From contig NZ_CP102850.1 in assembly GCF_024734075.1 (NCBI RefSeq), forward strand, positions 4,836,001 through 4,900,000: a stretch of 64,000 nt of DNA, given 5' to 3'. The notes under the pieces were generated by a model. It was not told where the DNA came from, searched no databases, and worked only from the letters and a program-made list of their open reading frames with translations. This DNA is from Gordonia mangrovi. Its GTDB lineage: Bacteria > Actinomycetota > Actinomycetes > Mycobacteriales > Mycobacteriaceae. A program made the position numbers and the translations under genes. Of this stretch, positions 53,900 to 63,057 are shown piece by piece. Position 1 is the stretch's first letter, and every line of letters begins with the position of its first letter.

Positions 53900-54921
53900 C
53901 GTCCGACGGTAACGGCGCTACGGCAGCGGCACGGCGGCGTATCGACGTCGATGCGCTCGAGAAGGGTGTCCTCGAGGACCGGCGTGCCGATCTGGCACGG
54001 GCGATCACGTTGGTGGAGTCCACCCGAGCCGATCACCGTGCGGCCGCGCAGGAATTGCTGTTGCGGCTGACGCCGCGGTCGGGGCAGTCGTTTCGGGTCG
54101 GCATCACCGGTGTGCCGGGGGTGGGCAAGTCCACCACCATCGAGGCGCTCGGCATGCACCTGATCGAGCAGGGACACAAGGTCGCGGTGCTCGCCGTCGA
54201 CCCGTCGTCGACACGCACGGGAGGGTCGATCCTCGGCGACAAGACGCGCATGGGGCGGCTGTCGACGAGCCCGAACGCCTACATCCGGCCGTCGCCGACA
54301 TCGGGCACCCTGGGCGGGGTCGCCAAGGCCACGCGGGAGACGATCGTGCTGGTCGAGGCCGCCGGTTTCGACGTGGTGCTCGTCGAGACCGTCGGGGTCG
54401 GTCAGTCCGAGGTGACCGTGGCCAACATGGTCGACACGTTCACCTTCCTGACGTTGGCGCGCACCGGGGACTCGCTGCAGGGCATCAAGAAAGGTGTCCT
54501 GGAACTCGCCGACGTCGTGGTGGTCAACAAGGCCGACGGCAAGCATCTCAACGAGGCCAAGGGTGCGGCGCGCGAACTGAAGAACGCGCTCAAGCTGATC
54601 CATCCACACGACGCCCTGTGGGTACCTCCGGTGCTGACGATGAGCGCGCTGGAACAGACCGGCGTGCGGGAGTATTGGAACGCGGTCTGTGACCACCGGC
54701 AGACGCTGTCGGACGCGGGCGAGTTCGCCGCCCGGCGCAACCAGCAGCAGATCGACTGGACCTGGGCGATGGTCCACGACATCGTGCTGTCCCGTCTTGC
54801 CGACAGCCCACACGTCCGGGCGATCCGGAGCGGCGTCGAGCAGCGGGTGCGCAGTGGCGACCTGACCCCGGCGTTGGCGGCCCAGCAGATCGTCGACGCA
54901 TTCGACCAGCGCGACCACTGA
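53896..54921 (+). CDS. meaB: MeaB GTPase chaperone of methylmalonyl-CoA mutase
   Basis: MeaB (ArgK/MMAA family) is a G3E GTPase that loads and protects the cobalamin cofactor of methylmalonyl-CoA mutase. The 341-residue protein has the P-loop [10 protein letters not shown] (about residue 72), [20 protein letters not shown] (about 102-121), the switch and Mg motif [10 protein letters not shown] (about 164) and the base motif NKAD (about 212). The C-terminal helices suit dimerisation. The GTG start overlaps the mutB stop (GTGA), so all three genes are one operon, as in M. tuberculosis (Rv1492-Rv1496 region). Confidence 0.95.
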   Translation: MTSDGNGATAAARRRIDVDALEKGVLEDRRADLARAITLVESTRADHRAAAQELLLRLTPRSGQSFRVGITGVPGVGKSTTIEALGMHLIEQGHKVAVLAVDPSSTRTGGSILGDKTRMGRLSTSPNAYIRPSPTSGTLGGVAKATRETIVLVEAAGFDVVLVETVGVGQSEVTVANMVDTFTFLTLARTGDSLQGIKKGVLELADVVVVNKADGKHLNEAKGAARELKNALKLIHPHDALWVPPVLTMSALEQTGVREYWNAVCDHRQTLSDAGEFAARRNQQQIDWTWAMVHDIVLSRLADSPHVRAIRSGVEQRVRSGDLTPALAAQQIVDAFDQRDH

Positions 54922-55026
54922 CGCCGCAGCGTCGACCGTGCGCCGTTCCTCGAACCCCCGGTCCACTGGGCGACATTCCCCGTCGACTGGAAACGGCACC
55001 AGCGACGGCCATCGGGTGAGCCGCCG

Positions 55027-55977
55027 TCAGGCGATCAACGGCGCGAGGGTCTGGCCGAGCACCGACACCCGGCCGGGGATGTGGCCGTTGGCCGGGGCGT
55101 TGACGGTGAATCCGTCGACGCCGGTGGTCAAGAGTTCGGCGTAGCGAGCACCGACCTCGTCCGGGTCGCCGACCACCACCGAACCCCGACGTACTCCCGC
55201 CGCCGGATTGCGTTCCAGATACGCCTCGTACTCGGCCACCGCCTCGTCGTGCGTGGGCGCCACACAGGCCGAGGTCTGCAGGCTGACCGTGATCTCCGAT
55301 CGGTCGCGGCCCAGTCGGTCGCAGTGGCCGGCCAACGCCTCCAGTTTCCGGCCGATGTCCTTGACGGCGCAGATCAGGTTCGATTCGTCGGCGTACTGGG
55401 CGACCATCCGCAGCGTCTTGCGTTCGCCACCGCCTCCGATCATCACCGGGACCTTCGACAGCGGAGCGGGCACATTGACGGCCTCCCGTGCGCGGTACCA
55501 CTTTCCGTCGAGACTCGGCCTGGTTCCGTCGAGCATGCCGAGCACGATCTGCAGGGACTCCTCGAGCTTCTCGAAGCGGTCGGTGAAACTGCCGAACTCG
55601 AATCCGAGAGAGTCATGTTCGAGCTCGAACCAGCCGGCGCCGATGCCGAGTTGGCCTCGACCACCGGAGACGATGTCCAGCGCGGTGATCGTCTTCGCCA
55701 GCAACGCCGGGTTGCGGTAGGTGTTGCCGGTGACCAGCGACGACAGGCGGACCGTCGACGTGTGCTGCGCGAGTGCCGAGAGTAGGGTGTAGCACTCGAA
55801 CATCGGTTCGTCGGGCTCCCCGAGAATGGGCAACTGGTAGAAGTGGTCCATCACCAGGACGGTGTCGAAGCCGGATGTCTCCGCTTCGGCCGCCTGTGCG
55901 ACGACGGTTCCGAACAGCTGGGCCGGCGCCACGTCGGGGTAGGTGAAGTTGGGGATCTGGTAGCCGAGTCTGGTCAC
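55027..55977 (-). CDS. LLM-class F420-dependent oxidoreductase
   Basis: This 316-residue protein is a luciferase-like monooxygenase-family enzyme of the F420-using branch common in mycobacteria. FDTVLVMDHFYQLP (about residues 37-50), RLSSLVTGNTYRNPALLAKT (about 77-96), the GGRGQLGIGAGWFELEH loop and PVMIGGGGERKTLRMVAQYA are typical. F420 rather than FMN use is inferred from similarity to named F420 proteins. GTG 55977 has TAGCGT 6 bases upstream, predicting a leaderless mRNA. It is convergent with meaB. The substrate is unknown. Confidence 0.87.
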   Translation of the reverse strand: MTRLGYQIPNFTYPDVAPAQLFGTVVAQAAEAETSGFDTVLVMDHFYQLPILGEPDEPMFECYTLLSALAQHTSTVRLSSLVTGNTYRNPALLAKTITALDIVSGGRGQLGIGAGWFELEHDSLGFEFGSFTDRFEKLEESLQIVLGMLDGTRPSLDGKWYRAREAVNVPAPLSKVPVMIGGGGERKTLRMVAQYADESNLICAVKDIGRKLEALAGHCDRLGRDRSEITVSLQTSACVAPTHDEAVAEYEAYLERNPAAGVRRGSVVVGDPDEVGARYAELLTTGVDGFTVNAPANGHIPGRVSVLGQTLAPLIA

Positions 55978-55983
55978 ACCCCG

Positions 55984-55989
55984 ACGCTA
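55984..55989 (-). promoter_or_regulatory. -10 box, leaderless LLM gene
   Basis: TAGCGT on the minus strand (55989-55984) ends 6 bases before GTG 55977. Confidence 0.4.
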
Positions 55990-56004
55990 CGCCCGCACCG
56001 GGTC

Positions 56005-57075
56005 TCAGGGCACCGAGTCGTCCCGCAGACGGTCGATGATGCCCGGATTGTCTGATCGGGCAACGATTCTGGCGAACCCGCCGACCGTCTCGATCAGGTC
56101 GTCGAACACCGCGTCGACGTCGGTCGCCGTGGCGATGCGGGCATTGGGCTCACCCGTCATCGACCGCTCGTCGGCGACGGTCATCCCACGCGTGAATCGT
56201 CCGGTCAATTCCACGTCGACACGTGCCGGTACCGTCTCCACGATGTCGGGCGCCAACGCGACCATCACCGCGAACGGATCGTGCAGGTGGGCGAGGTAGC
56301 CCTCATCGTGCGCGTGGTGGAACTCGAAGTAGAAGCGCAGGGCATCGACCAGGTGCCGGATCACCACGTTGTCGGCCACCGAGCGCAGCCCCGGATCGTC
56401 GGTCGGGTCGGGGCATTCCACCGGATTGCTGCCGGCCGCTGCGGCGAGCAGGACGAGGTGATCGGGGGACAGCGCCACGGACTCGGTCAGATCCAGCGGG
56501 CAGACGATGGGCGGTCCGACCGCCTCGCCACCGAAGGCCGCGAACACCTCCGCGGCGGCCTCCGGATCCACCGCGACATTCCATTCCGACGTCGGGGTGG
56601 TGTTGCCGTGCACATGGAAGGCGCCGCCCATGATCACCAGACGGGCGAGTCGACCGGGTAGCGCCGGATCGCGACGGATGGCGGTCGCCAAGGACGTCAA
56701 TGGTCCGGTCACCACGCCGATCAGCTCGCCCGGATGAGCGGCCGAGGCCTCGATCCATGCGTCCGCGGCGTCGACCGCACTCGGGGAAACGGTGGCCGCC
56801 GGCAGCTCGGCGTACCCGACGCCGAGCGGACCGTGGGTGTCCTCGGTCGTCATGAGCTCGGCCTCCAGCGGTGTCGGCGAACCGACATGGACCGGGACAT
56901 CGGTCCGTCCGCACAGCTCGAGCCACGCCAGATTGTTGGACGTCACCACGTCGACGGGGACGTTGCCGGCGGTTGAGGCGATCCCGACGACGTCGACGTC
57001 GCGGCGGGCGAGCAGATAGAGCAGCGCAACCGAATCGTCGATGCCGGTGTCACAGTCGAAGAACAAGCGGATCAC
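56005..57075 (-). CDS. Nucleoside hydrolase, IunH/RihA type
   Basis: Nucleoside hydrolases cleave ribonucleosides to ribose and base for salvage. The 356-residue protein starts with the calcium-binding signature FFDCDTGIDDSVALLYLL (about residues 5-22; DTGxDD form). It has the NNL motif (about 49), VVTGPLTSLATAI (about 126), VIMGGAFHVHGNTTPTSEWN (about 153-172) and LHDPFAVMVAL with the second Ca-ligand Asp (about 283). Base specificity cannot be read. I chose GTG 57075; GACAAT lies 6 bases upstream. The open frame beyond it has no similarity. It ends 27 bases before the LLM start and may be cotranscribed with that gene. Confidence 0.88.
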   Translation of the reverse strand: MIRLFFDCDTGIDDSVALLYLLARRDVDVVGIASTAGNVPVDVVTSNNLAWLELCGRTDVPVHVGSPTPLEAELMTTEDTHGPLGVGYAELPAATVSPSAVDAADAWIEASAAHPGELIGVVTGPLTSLATAIRRDPALPGRLARLVIMGGAFHVHGNTTPTSEWNVAVDPEAAAEVFAAFGGEAVGPPIVCPLDLTESVALSPDHLVLLAAAAGSNPVECPDPTDDPGLRSVADNVVIRHLVDALRFYFEFHHAHDEGYLAHLHDPFAVMVALAPDIVETVPARVDVELTGRFTRGMTVADERSMTGEPNARIATATDVDAVFDDLIETVGGFARIVARSDNPGIIDRLRDDSVP

Positions 57076-57227
57076 CCGTCCATTGTCGCGTGTCCGCGCC
57101 GTCGGCCACCACGAGGTGCGATGCGCCCCCGCGACCGAGATCGTGAGATTCGCCTCATCTCGTCCGGTTACGGCGAGATCACGTCGGTGGGCCGCGCGGC
57201 CGCGCTGGACATGCGGTGTTCCATCCG

Positions 57228-57233
57228 TACGGT
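57228..57233 (+). promoter_or_regulatory. -10 box, leaderless mscS
   Basis: TACGGT lies 7 bases before ATG 57241. TGGACA (57206-57211), 16 bases upstream of it, is a good -35 match, making this one of the better-supported leaderless promoters in the window. Confidence 0.55.
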
Positions 57234-57240
57234 CGTTGCC

Positions 57241-58200
57241 ATGACGCCTGAACTCATCGCTTTCGAATGGACGGAGACAAATCGCGAGTGGCTGATCGAG
57301 AACCCGATTCGGATCGCCGCCTACGTCGTGGTGGGGCTGATCCTGCGCTTCGTGTTGCACCGGGTCATCGACCGGACGACGAAGCGGCCCAAACCGGCCG
57401 GCGGCGATATCGCGGTCGAATCACGCAAACCGGCGCTGATCCGACACCTGCGTGACCGCACGCCCACCGGTGCGCGGGGTGGTGCGGCGGCTGCCGAACG
57501 TCGTGCGCAGCGTGCGCAGACGATTGGCTCGGTGCTCAAGTCGACCGTCTCCATCATCCTGCTCGTCTGGGTGGTGCTGTCGATCCTCAGCGTGCTCGGC
57601 GTCAACATCGCACCGTTCATCGCGTCCGCCGGCGTCGTCGGGCTGGCGATCGGATTCGGCGCGCAGAATCTGGTCCGGGATTTCGTGTCCGGGGTGTTCA
57701 TGCTCTTGGAGGATCAATACGGTGTCGGTGACATCGTCGACCTCGGTGAGGCGATCGGGGAAGTCGAGACCGTCGGGCTGCGCATCACCACGCTGCGCGA
57801 CATCGACGGCACGCTCTGGTACGTCCGCAACGGGGAGATCCTGCGCGTGGGCAACATGAGCCAGGAATATGCCGTTGCGCGCATCGAGGTGCCCGTCTCG
57901 CTGTCCGCCGACATCGACCTCGCCCAGCAGGTGGCGCTGGAGGCGGCCACCGAATCCGTGGCGGCGCCGGAGGTGGCCGACGACGTCCTCGGCGAGCCCG
58001 AGATGCTCGGTGTGCAGGAGGTGTCGCCGGACATGGTGACCCTGCGGATGACACTGAAGACCAAGGCCAACTCGCAGTGGGCCCTGCAGCGGCGCATCCG
58101 CAAGGACATCCTGCGCGCCTACGAGGAGCACGGCATCGAGTTGCCCTATCCAAAGGGGCGGCTCGCCGGTCTGCTCGGCAACGGGAACGGGACCCCCTGA
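57241..58200 (+). CDS. Small-conductance mechanosensitive channel, MscS family
   Basis: MscS channels open when membrane tension rises and release solutes during osmotic downshift. The 319-residue protein has a first membrane helix at about residues 22-38, a basic loop, then helices at about 103-122 and 126-150. The pore helix PFIASAGVVGLAIGFGAQNLVRDFVSG (cited here as GVVGLAIGFGAQNLVRDF) is followed by FMLLEDQYGVGDIVDLG and the beta domain. The C-terminus is a short alpha/beta region. ATG 57241 is preceded by -35 and -10 boxes at leaderless spacing; the open frame from 57121 is not similar to the family. Confidence 0.91.
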   Translation: MTPELIAFEWTETNREWLIENPIRIAAYVVVGLILRFVLHRVIDRTTKRPKPAGGDIAVESRKPALIRHLRDRTPTGARGGAAAAERRAQRAQTIGSVLKSTVSIILLVWVVLSILSVLGVNIAPFIASAGVVGLAIGFGAQNLVRDFVSGVFMLLEDQYGVGDIVDLGEAIGEVETVGLRITTLRDIDGTLWYVRNGEILRVGNMSQEYAVARIEVPVSLSADIDLAQQVALEAATESVAAPEVADDVLGEPEMLGVQEVSPDMVTLRMTLKTKANSQWALQRRIRKDILRAYEEHGIELPYPKGRLAGLLGNGNGTP

Positions 58201-58239
58201 CCCGTCGGTCGTGCGGGACGGCGACCATCCAGAGAAATG

Positions 58240-58270
58240 AGGGAACCCCGGTCATCGACCGGGGTTCTCT
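58240..58270. terminator. Bidirectional terminator between mscS and tRNA-Leu
   Basis: GAACCCCGGTC (58243-58253) and its complement (58257-58267) form an 11-bp perfect stem with a 3-base loop, extendable by three pairs. A TCTCTT run follows on the plus strand. It lies between mscS (+) and the convergent tRNA gene (-) and can serve both. Confidence 0.75.
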
Positions 58271-58359
58271 TGGTGTCCGAGGGGGGACTTGAACCCCCAC
58301 GCCCGTTAATAGGGCACTAGCACCTCAAGCTAGCGCGTCTGCCATTCCGCCACTCGGAC
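58271..58359 (-). tRNA. tRNA-Leu (anticodon GAG)
   Basis: The 89-base gene on the minus strand starts GTCCGAG at 58359 and ends with CTCGGAC plus discriminator A and an encoded CCA (58273-58271), giving a 7-bp acceptor stem. The anticodon stem CTAGC/GCTAG holds the loop TTGAGGT with anticodon GAG, reading CUC. The long variable arm (GCCC/GGGC stem) and the T-arm GGGGGTTCAAGTCCCCC are typical of leucine tRNAs. A terminator follows and a promoter candidate lies upstream. Confidence 0.97.
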
Positions 58360-58379
58360 CTGCTTTCGTAGCGGGCACA

Positions 58380-58409
58380 ACCTTAACCGAGGTTGCCCGA
58401 CTATCCCAA
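58380..58409 (-). promoter_or_regulatory. tRNA-Leu promoter
   Basis: On the minus strand TTGGGA (58409-58404) and TAAGGT (58385-58380) are 18 bases apart. The start point would be near 58373, about 14 bases before the mature tRNA. Confidence 0.5.
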
Positions 58410-58427
58410 ATCCCGTAGGAGTGGGAT

Positions 58428-59774
58428 GTGACTTCCCAGCGTGCGGGTGCCCGTGCAGTCGACGAAGTGGTCGACATCGTCAGTCAACTCATCCGATTCG
58501 ACACCACCAACACCGGCGAGCCGGACACCACACGCGGCGAGGAGGAGTGCGCCAAGTGGGTGGCGCAGCAACTCGAGGAGGTCGGCTACACGACCCAGTA
58601 CGTCGAGTCGGGTCGTCCCGGGCGTGGCAACGTGTTCGCCCGCCTGGCCGGGCCGCCCGATGCCGAGCGCGGGGCCCTGCTGATCCACGGGCATCTCGAC
58701 GTGGTGCCCGCCGAGCCGGCGGACTGGAGCGTCCACCCGTTCTCCGGCTCGATCTCCGACGGCTACATCTGGGGCCGCGGCGCCGTCGACATGAAGGACA
58801 TGGTCGGGATGGCGCTGGCGTTGGCCCGACAGTTCAAACGCGACGGGACGGTGCCGCCGCGTGAACTCGTGTTCCTGTTCACCGCCGACGAGGAGGCCGG
58901 CGGTCAATGGGGTGCACACTGGCTCGTCGACAATCGTCCCGACCTCTTCGAGGGGATCACCGAGGCGGTCGGCGAGGTCGGTGGTTTCTCGTTGACCGTG
59001 GACCGGCCCGACGGTGAGCAGCGTCGGCTCTACCTGGTGGAGACGGCCGAGAAGGGGCTGTCGTGGATGCGGCTGACAGCCACCGCGAAAGCCGGCCACG
59101 GGTCGTTCCTGCACGACGACAATGCGGTCACCGAGGTCGCCGACGCGGTGGCGCGCATCGGGCGCCACACCTTCCCGTTGGTGATGACCGAGTCGGTGAG
59201 CGAATTCCTCGCGGCCGTGGCCGACGAGACCGGACTCGACCTGCGCCCCGACGCACCGGACCTCGACACCACGCTGTTCAAGATCGGCAACATCGCCCGC
59301 ATCATCGGAGCGACGTTGCGTGACACCGCGAACCCGACGATGCTCAAAGCCGGCTACAAGGCGAACGTGATCCCGCAGAAGGCGGAGGCCGTCGTGGACT
59401 GCCGGGTGCTTCCGGGGCGACAGGCCGCCTTCGAGAAGGAGATCGACGAACTGATCGGTCCCAACGTCACCCGGGAGTGGGTCACCCATCTCGACTCCTA
59501 CGAGACGACGTTCGACGGCCATCTCGTCGACGCGATGAACAATGCGATCCTCGCCCACGACCCGGCGGGAAAGACGGTGCCGTACATGTTGTCCGGCGGC
59601 ACGGACGCGAAGGCCTTCGCGAAGCTGGGGGTTCGATGCTTCGGTTTCGCCCCGCTACAACTGCCGCCGGAGCTCGACTTCGCCGCGTTGTTCCACGGCG
59701 TCGACGAGCGGGTGCCGGTCGACGCGGTTCTGTTCGGAACCAGAGTGTTCGAACATTTCTTGATGCACAGTTGA
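58428..59774 (+). CDS. M20 family metallopeptidase
   Basis: This 448-residue protein is a zinc-dependent M20 peptidase/deacylase of the type called DapE-like (Rv2141c). The two-metal site is complete: HGHLDVVP (His about 87), GAVDMKDMVG (bridging Asp about 120), FTADEEAGG (catalytic and ligand Glu about 153) and SGGTDAKAFAKLG with a later ligand region. The dimerisation domain lies between about 200 and 330. True DapE function is doubtful because the family covers many amide substrates. GTG 58428 has AGGAG 6 bases upstream. The PEBP gene follows by 47 bases on the same strand. Confidence 0.88.
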   Translation: MTSQRAGARAVDEVVDIVSQLIRFDTTNTGEPDTTRGEEECAKWVAQQLEEVGYTTQYVESGRPGRGNVFARLAGPPDAERGALLIHGHLDVVPAEPADWSVHPFSGSISDGYIWGRGAVDMKDMVGMALALARQFKRDGTVPPRELVFLFTADEEAGGQWGAHWLVDNRPDLFEGITEAVGEVGGFSLTVDRPDGEQRRLYLVETAEKGLSWMRLTATAKAGHGSFLHDDNAVTEVADAVARIGRHTFPLVMTESVSEFLAAVADETGLDLRPDAPDLDTTLFKIGNIARIIGATLRDTANPTMLKAGYKANVIPQKAEAVVDCRVLPGRQAAFEKEIDELIGPNVTREWVTHLDSYETTFDGHLVDAMNNAILAHDPAGKTVPYMLSGGTDAKAFAKLGVRCFGFAPLQLPPELDFAALFHGVDERVPVDAVLFGTRVFEHFLMHS

Positions 59775-59821
59775 CGAGTCGCACAGATGAGCGTGCCGCG
59801 CTCACGTGAGAAAGGTGATCC

Positions 59822-60364
59822 ATGTCGTTCAACCCGTACGAATCACTTCCGAGTCTCCCCGGTTTCACGTTGACCTCCGAGAGCATGACCGACGGCCAAC
59901 CGTTGCGGAATCAGCAGGTCAGTGGCCTCATGGGGGCCGGCGGTGACGATCTGTCGCCACAGCTGAGCTGGTCCGGATTCCCTTCGGGTACCAAGAGTTT
60001 CGCCGTCACCGTCTACGACCCCGATGCCCCGACCGCGTCCGGATTCTGGCACTGGGCGGTGGCCGACATCCCGGCGTCGGTGACCTCGCTGAGCGAGGGG
60101 GCCGGCGACGAGGGCGGGAGCGGACTTCCCGAGGGTGCGGTCACGCTGGCCAACGACGCGTCGATGAAGCGGTTCGTCGGCGCCGCACCACCACCCGGAC
60201 ACGGTCCGCACCGCTATTACGTGGTGGTGCACGCCGTCGATGTCGAGTCGCTGGGGCTGCCCGAGGCGGCCACCCCCGCCTATCTCGGGTTCAACCTGTT
60301 CTCGCACGCGATCGCGCGTGCCACCTTGCTCGGCACCTACGAGCAGCCCTCTGAAAACGTCTGA
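59822..60364 (+). CDS. YbhB/YbcL-type PEBP-family protein
   Basis: This 180-residue protein is a bacterial phosphatidylethanolamine-binding-protein homologue, like Rv2140c. The ligand-site motifs are present: [17 protein letters not shown], the [13 protein letters not shown] core (about residues 67-79) and [13 protein letters not shown] (about 129-141). It has no signal peptide. The function of this family in bacteria is not settled; lipid or small-anion binding is proposed. ATG 59822 has GAAAGG upstream. A 49-bp palindrome follows 10 bases after the stop. Confidence 0.88.
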   Translation: MSFNPYESLPSLPGFTLTSESMTDGQPLRNQQVSGLMGAGGDDLSPQLSWSGFPSGTKSFAVTVYDPDAPTASGFWHWAVADIPASVTSLSEGAGDEGGSGLPEGAVTLANDASMKRFVGAAPPPGHGPHRYYVVVHAVDVESLGLPEAATPAYLGFNLFSHAIARATLLGTYEQPSENV

Positions 60365-60373
60365 CGCACTGCC

Positions 60374-60422
60374 GATTTCGTAGTACGGACCGGCGAAATT
60401 CGCCGGTCCGTACTACGAAATC
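60374..60422. terminator. 49-bp perfect palindrome between convergent genes, copy 2
   Basis: Arms of 24 bases (60374-60397 and 60399-60422) are perfect complements with a single A in the centre. The outer part GATTTCGTAGTACGGACCGG shares TCGTAGTACG-ACCGGCG with the palindrome at 29621-29662. On either strand the stem ends in a GAAAT/ATTTC tract. It fills the gap between the PEBP stop and the pyrD stop, fitting a bidirectional terminator, but its length is unusual. Confidence 0.7.
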
Positions 60423-60427
60423 GGGGA

Positions 60428-61534
60428 TCAGGGGTTGCGAGCGGCGCTACCGACGGCGTCGGCCAGCGATGCGAAGCCTCCGGCGCGGACGCGGTGGGCG
60501 ATTCCGTCGTGGATTTCTTTGGCCCACATCGGTCCTCCGTAGATGAAGCCGGTGTAGCCCTGCAGCAGACTGGCGCCGGCGCAGATGCGTTCCCACGCCT
60601 GATCGACGGTCTCGATGCCGCCGACGCTCACCAGAGTCACCTGCGAACCCACCCGTGCGTACAGACGCCGCAGGACGGCCAGGGAGCGGTCGGCCAGCGG
60701 TGCCCCGGACAAGCCGCCGGCGCCCATCGCGGCAACCTCGTCGGCCGGTGTCGTCAGACCGTCGCGGGCGATCGTGGTGTTGGTGGCCACGATGCCCGCG
60801 AGTCCCAACTCGACCGCCAGATCGGCCACGGCGTCGACGTCCTCGTCGGCGAGGTCGGGAGCGATCTTGACCAACACCGGAACCGTGACCTCGTCGAGCA
60901 CGGCCTGCAGGATCGGGCGCAGCGAATCGACGGCCTGCAGATCACGCAGTCCCGGGGTGTTGGGAGAACTCACATTGACCACGACGAAGTCGGCCAGCGG
61001 GCCCAAGGTGCGGGCACTGAACCGATAGTCGTCGACGGCGTCGGCCACCGGGACGGCCTTGGTCTTGCCGATGTTCGCGCCGATGGGCACCGCAACGGGC
61101 CCCGGCCGCGGTCCGGCCAGGTGCGCGGCGGCGACCGTGGCGCCCGGATTGTTGAAGCCCATCCGGTTGATCAGGGCGCGGTCGGTGGGCAGACGGAACA
61201 GCCGGGGCGCCGGGTTACCCGGCTGGGGTCGGCCGGTGATGGTGCCGATCTCGGCGTAGCCGAATCCGAGTTGTCCCCACGCGTTCACCGTCGATGCCGA
61301 CTTGTCGAAGCCGGCCGCCAACCCGAGCGGCGCGGGGAAGTCGACACCGAACACCCGCTGGCGCAACAGTGGGTCGTGGGTCGCGAGCAGTTTCGCAGTC
61401 ACATCCCGAAGTCCCGGGGTGCGTCCGGTGATACCGATGAGACGGGCCGCGATGCCGTGGATACGTTCCGGGGACAGCAGGAACATCGCCTGCAACACCA
61501 GTGGGTACAGGACACGATTGACGCGACTCAGCAT
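60428..61534 (-). CDS. pyrD: Dihydroorotate dehydrogenase (quinone), class 2
   Basis: PyrD oxidises dihydroorotate to orotate in pyrimidine synthesis and passes electrons to menaquinone. The 368-residue protein has the class-2 N-terminal membrane-associating helices (about residues 1-40). FMN-site motifs include LAAGFDKSA (about 73), NRMGFNNPG (about 122), the [14 protein letters not shown] block with catalytic Ser (about 190), NTTIARDG (about 258) and [13 protein letters not shown] (about 309). ATG 61534 lies inside the end of the DUF5703 gene (7-base overlap). The cluster corresponds to Rv2139 and its neighbours. Confidence 0.96.
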   Translation of the reverse strand: MLSRVNRVLYPLVLQAMFLLSPERIHGIAARLIGITGRTPGLRDVTAKLLATHDPLLRQRVFGVDFPAPLGLAAGFDKSASTVNAWGQLGFGYAEIGTITGRPQPGNPAPRLFRLPTDRALINRMGFNNPGATVAAAHLAGPRPGPVAVPIGANIGKTKAVPVADAVDDYRFSARTLGPLADFVVVNVSSPNTPGLRDLQAVDSLRPILQAVLDEVTVPVLVKIAPDLADEDVDAVADLAVELGLAGIVATNTTIARDGLTTPADEVAAMGAGGLSGAPLADRSLAVLRRLYARVGSQVTLVSVGGIETVDQAWERICAGASLLQGYTGFIYGGPMWAKEIHDGIAHRVRAGGFASLADAVGSAARNP

Positions 61535-61851
61535 GCGGCCGCATCCGCGTCGGGATAGCCGGGGCCGCCGACGTCCAGCGCCCGCGCCCGGCCGTTCGGC
61601 TCTGTGTGATCGCCGCGCGACCGCGGGGGCTTGCGCCGCCGCAGCAGCACCTTGCGGGTGCCGTCGGAGTAGCGGCGGACCCGTTTGAGTTCCCAACCGC
61701 CGAACTCGGCCTCGATGGACAATCGCATCGACGCGGTCACCCGGGTCACGTCGGGCGGCAGCGTCAGCAACACGCATTCGTGTTCGTCGGTGGACACCTC
61801 CCAGCCGCGTGGGTGGCGAGATCCGAACCGGGCCTCACGCGACATGATCAC
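61528..61851 (-). CDS. DUF5703 family protein
   Basis: This 107-residue protein matches the DUF5703 family of unknown function. The conserved part is [20 protein letters not shown] then [24 protein letters not shown] (in two parts: [24 protein letters not shown]). The C-terminal 35 residues are Arg/Pro-rich and likely disordered. GTG 61851 overlaps the lipoprotein stop (GTGA); ATG 61845 is two residues shorter. It overlaps pyrD by 7 bases. The lipoprotein-DUF5703-pyrD order implies one operon. Confidence 0.78.
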   Translation of the reverse strand: MIMSREARFGSRHPRGWEVSTDEHECVLLTLPPDVTRVTASMRLSIEAEFGGWELKRVRRYSDGTRKVLLRRRKPPRSRGDHTEPNGRARALDVGGPGYPDADAAAC

Positions 61852-62918
61852 CCACCGTTGTCGACGATCTGGAGACCGCCGCGCCGGGAGAGTACGTAGA
61901 GCGTGCCGGAGGTGTCGTCGACGACGATGCTGTCCGGTTGCGCGACTGCCTGGACCCGTCGCTTCTCCACGGGTTCCCCACCGGACAGGTCATAGGCCAC
62001 CACCTCGTTGTTCGCCGTCGTCGACACCCACATCAGGTTGCGTTCGTCGTCGTAGTCTACGGCGTAGGGTCCGCCGGGTACCGGATACCGGAATCGCATG
62101 ACCAGCGGGGATCCGAAGAATCCGATGATCTCGCCATCGCGGGTGTTGGCCACCAGCACACGACCGAAGTGATCGACCGCGGAATTGGTGGCCCCGTTGC
62201 CGGCGCGTAGGGCCGGCCCGAGGTCGCCGTCGGCGACATCGACGGGTGTGACCGACGACTGCGCGCGATCGAGGACCACCACCTGTTCGGCCGACAGATC
62301 GGCGCCGTCCGGGGACACGGTGATGTCGTCGACGCGGACGAAGCCGTCGATCTCCCGCAACGGTGACAGTTCGCCGTCGAGCACCAGGACGCGCCCGTCG
62401 GCGGTGCCGATCAGCACCTCGCCGGTCGCCGTCTGCGCCAGCGCGGTCGGATCGTCGACATCGACCTCGGTGGTCGTGACCGTGCCGTCCCCGGTGATCC
62501 GGACGGCGACGCCCGGCCCCACACCGAGGAAGGCGCCCCCGCCGGAGCCGATGAGCTGGGTGAGTTCCGGTGTGGTGGCGGGCTGGGGGTCGGCGCCGGG
62601 GTCGTCCGCCCGATAGCGCACCACGGTGGTGCCCGCCCGATCGAGTACCGCGATCAGGTCACCGGAGAGTGCGAGGCCCCGGCCGTCCGCGGGCGTGGGC
62701 ACCACCAGCCCGGCGGCCGAGGTGGCCGGCCCGACAGGTGCCGGGGACGCGGTCGCCGGTGTGACAGTGGGCACATCGGGCGTCGACGGGCCGTCGGAGT
62801 TGCCGCACCCGGCCAGGATCGCGGCGGCGGCGACCAGACACAGCGCCCCGACGCGCATGCGGGGCCGGTGCACCTGCGGAGATGATCGGGGCACAGGTGT
62901 GGATCTCGGCAGACGCAT
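61848..62918 (-). CDS. Lipoprotein with beta-propeller-like body
   Basis: This 356-residue protein is a probable exported lipoprotein; by position it may correspond to LppL (Rv2138). The lipobox is in [10 protein letters not shown] (Cys about residue 38), followed by a Thr/Pro/Ala linker. The body (about 80-356) has repeated strands such as [47 protein letters not shown] and [11 protein letters not shown], suggesting a seven-bladed YncE-like propeller. ATG 62918 has CAAGAT 6 bases upstream. ATG 62858 would give a cleaner 18-residue lipoprotein signal, so the start is uncertain. It is divergent from uppP. Confidence 0.82.
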   Translation of the reverse strand: MRLPRSTPVPRSSPQVHRPRMRVGALCLVAAAAILAGCGNSDGPSTPDVPTVTPATASPAPVGPATSAAGLVVPTPADGRGLALSGDLIAVLDRAGTTVVRYRADDPGADPQPATTPELTQLIGSGGGAFLGVGPGVAVRITGDGTVTTTEVDVDDPTALAQTATGEVLIGTADGRVLVLDGELSPLREIDGFVRVDDITVSPDGADLSAEQVVVLDRAQSSVTPVDVADGDLGPALRAGNGATNSAVDHFGRVLVANTRDGEIIGFFGSPLVMRFRYPVPGGPYAVDYDDERNLMWVSTTANNEVVAYDLSGGEPVEKRRVQAVAQPDSIVVDDTSGTLYVLSRRGGLQIVDNGG

Positions 62919-63043
62919 GCCACCATCTTGCGTGACACCCCGGCCGACCGACGATCGGGGTCGGTGCCCCTGGTGCGCCGGATCCGCCGGTGATGCCGGG
63001 ATTCGTCTCGTGTCGGCGACGTGGCGCGGTCCGAGGTTTCCCG

Positions 63044-63049
63044 TAGCAT
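63044..63049 (+). promoter_or_regulatory. -10 box, leaderless uppP
   Basis: TAGCAT ends 8 bases before GTG 63058. No ribosome binding site is seen. The box fixes the start within a frame open from 62626. Confidence 0.5.
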
Positions 63050-63057
63050 CTGCGGCC

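Noticed and set aside
58271-58427. Integration attachment site at tRNA-Leu
   Set aside because: No integrase gene, no repeated tRNA 3' end and no change in gene character on either side within the window.
60374-60422. Insertion-sequence or MITE remnant
   Set aside because: No target-site duplication or transposase fragment is visible next to either palindrome; a terminator or dispersed-repeat reading is simpler.
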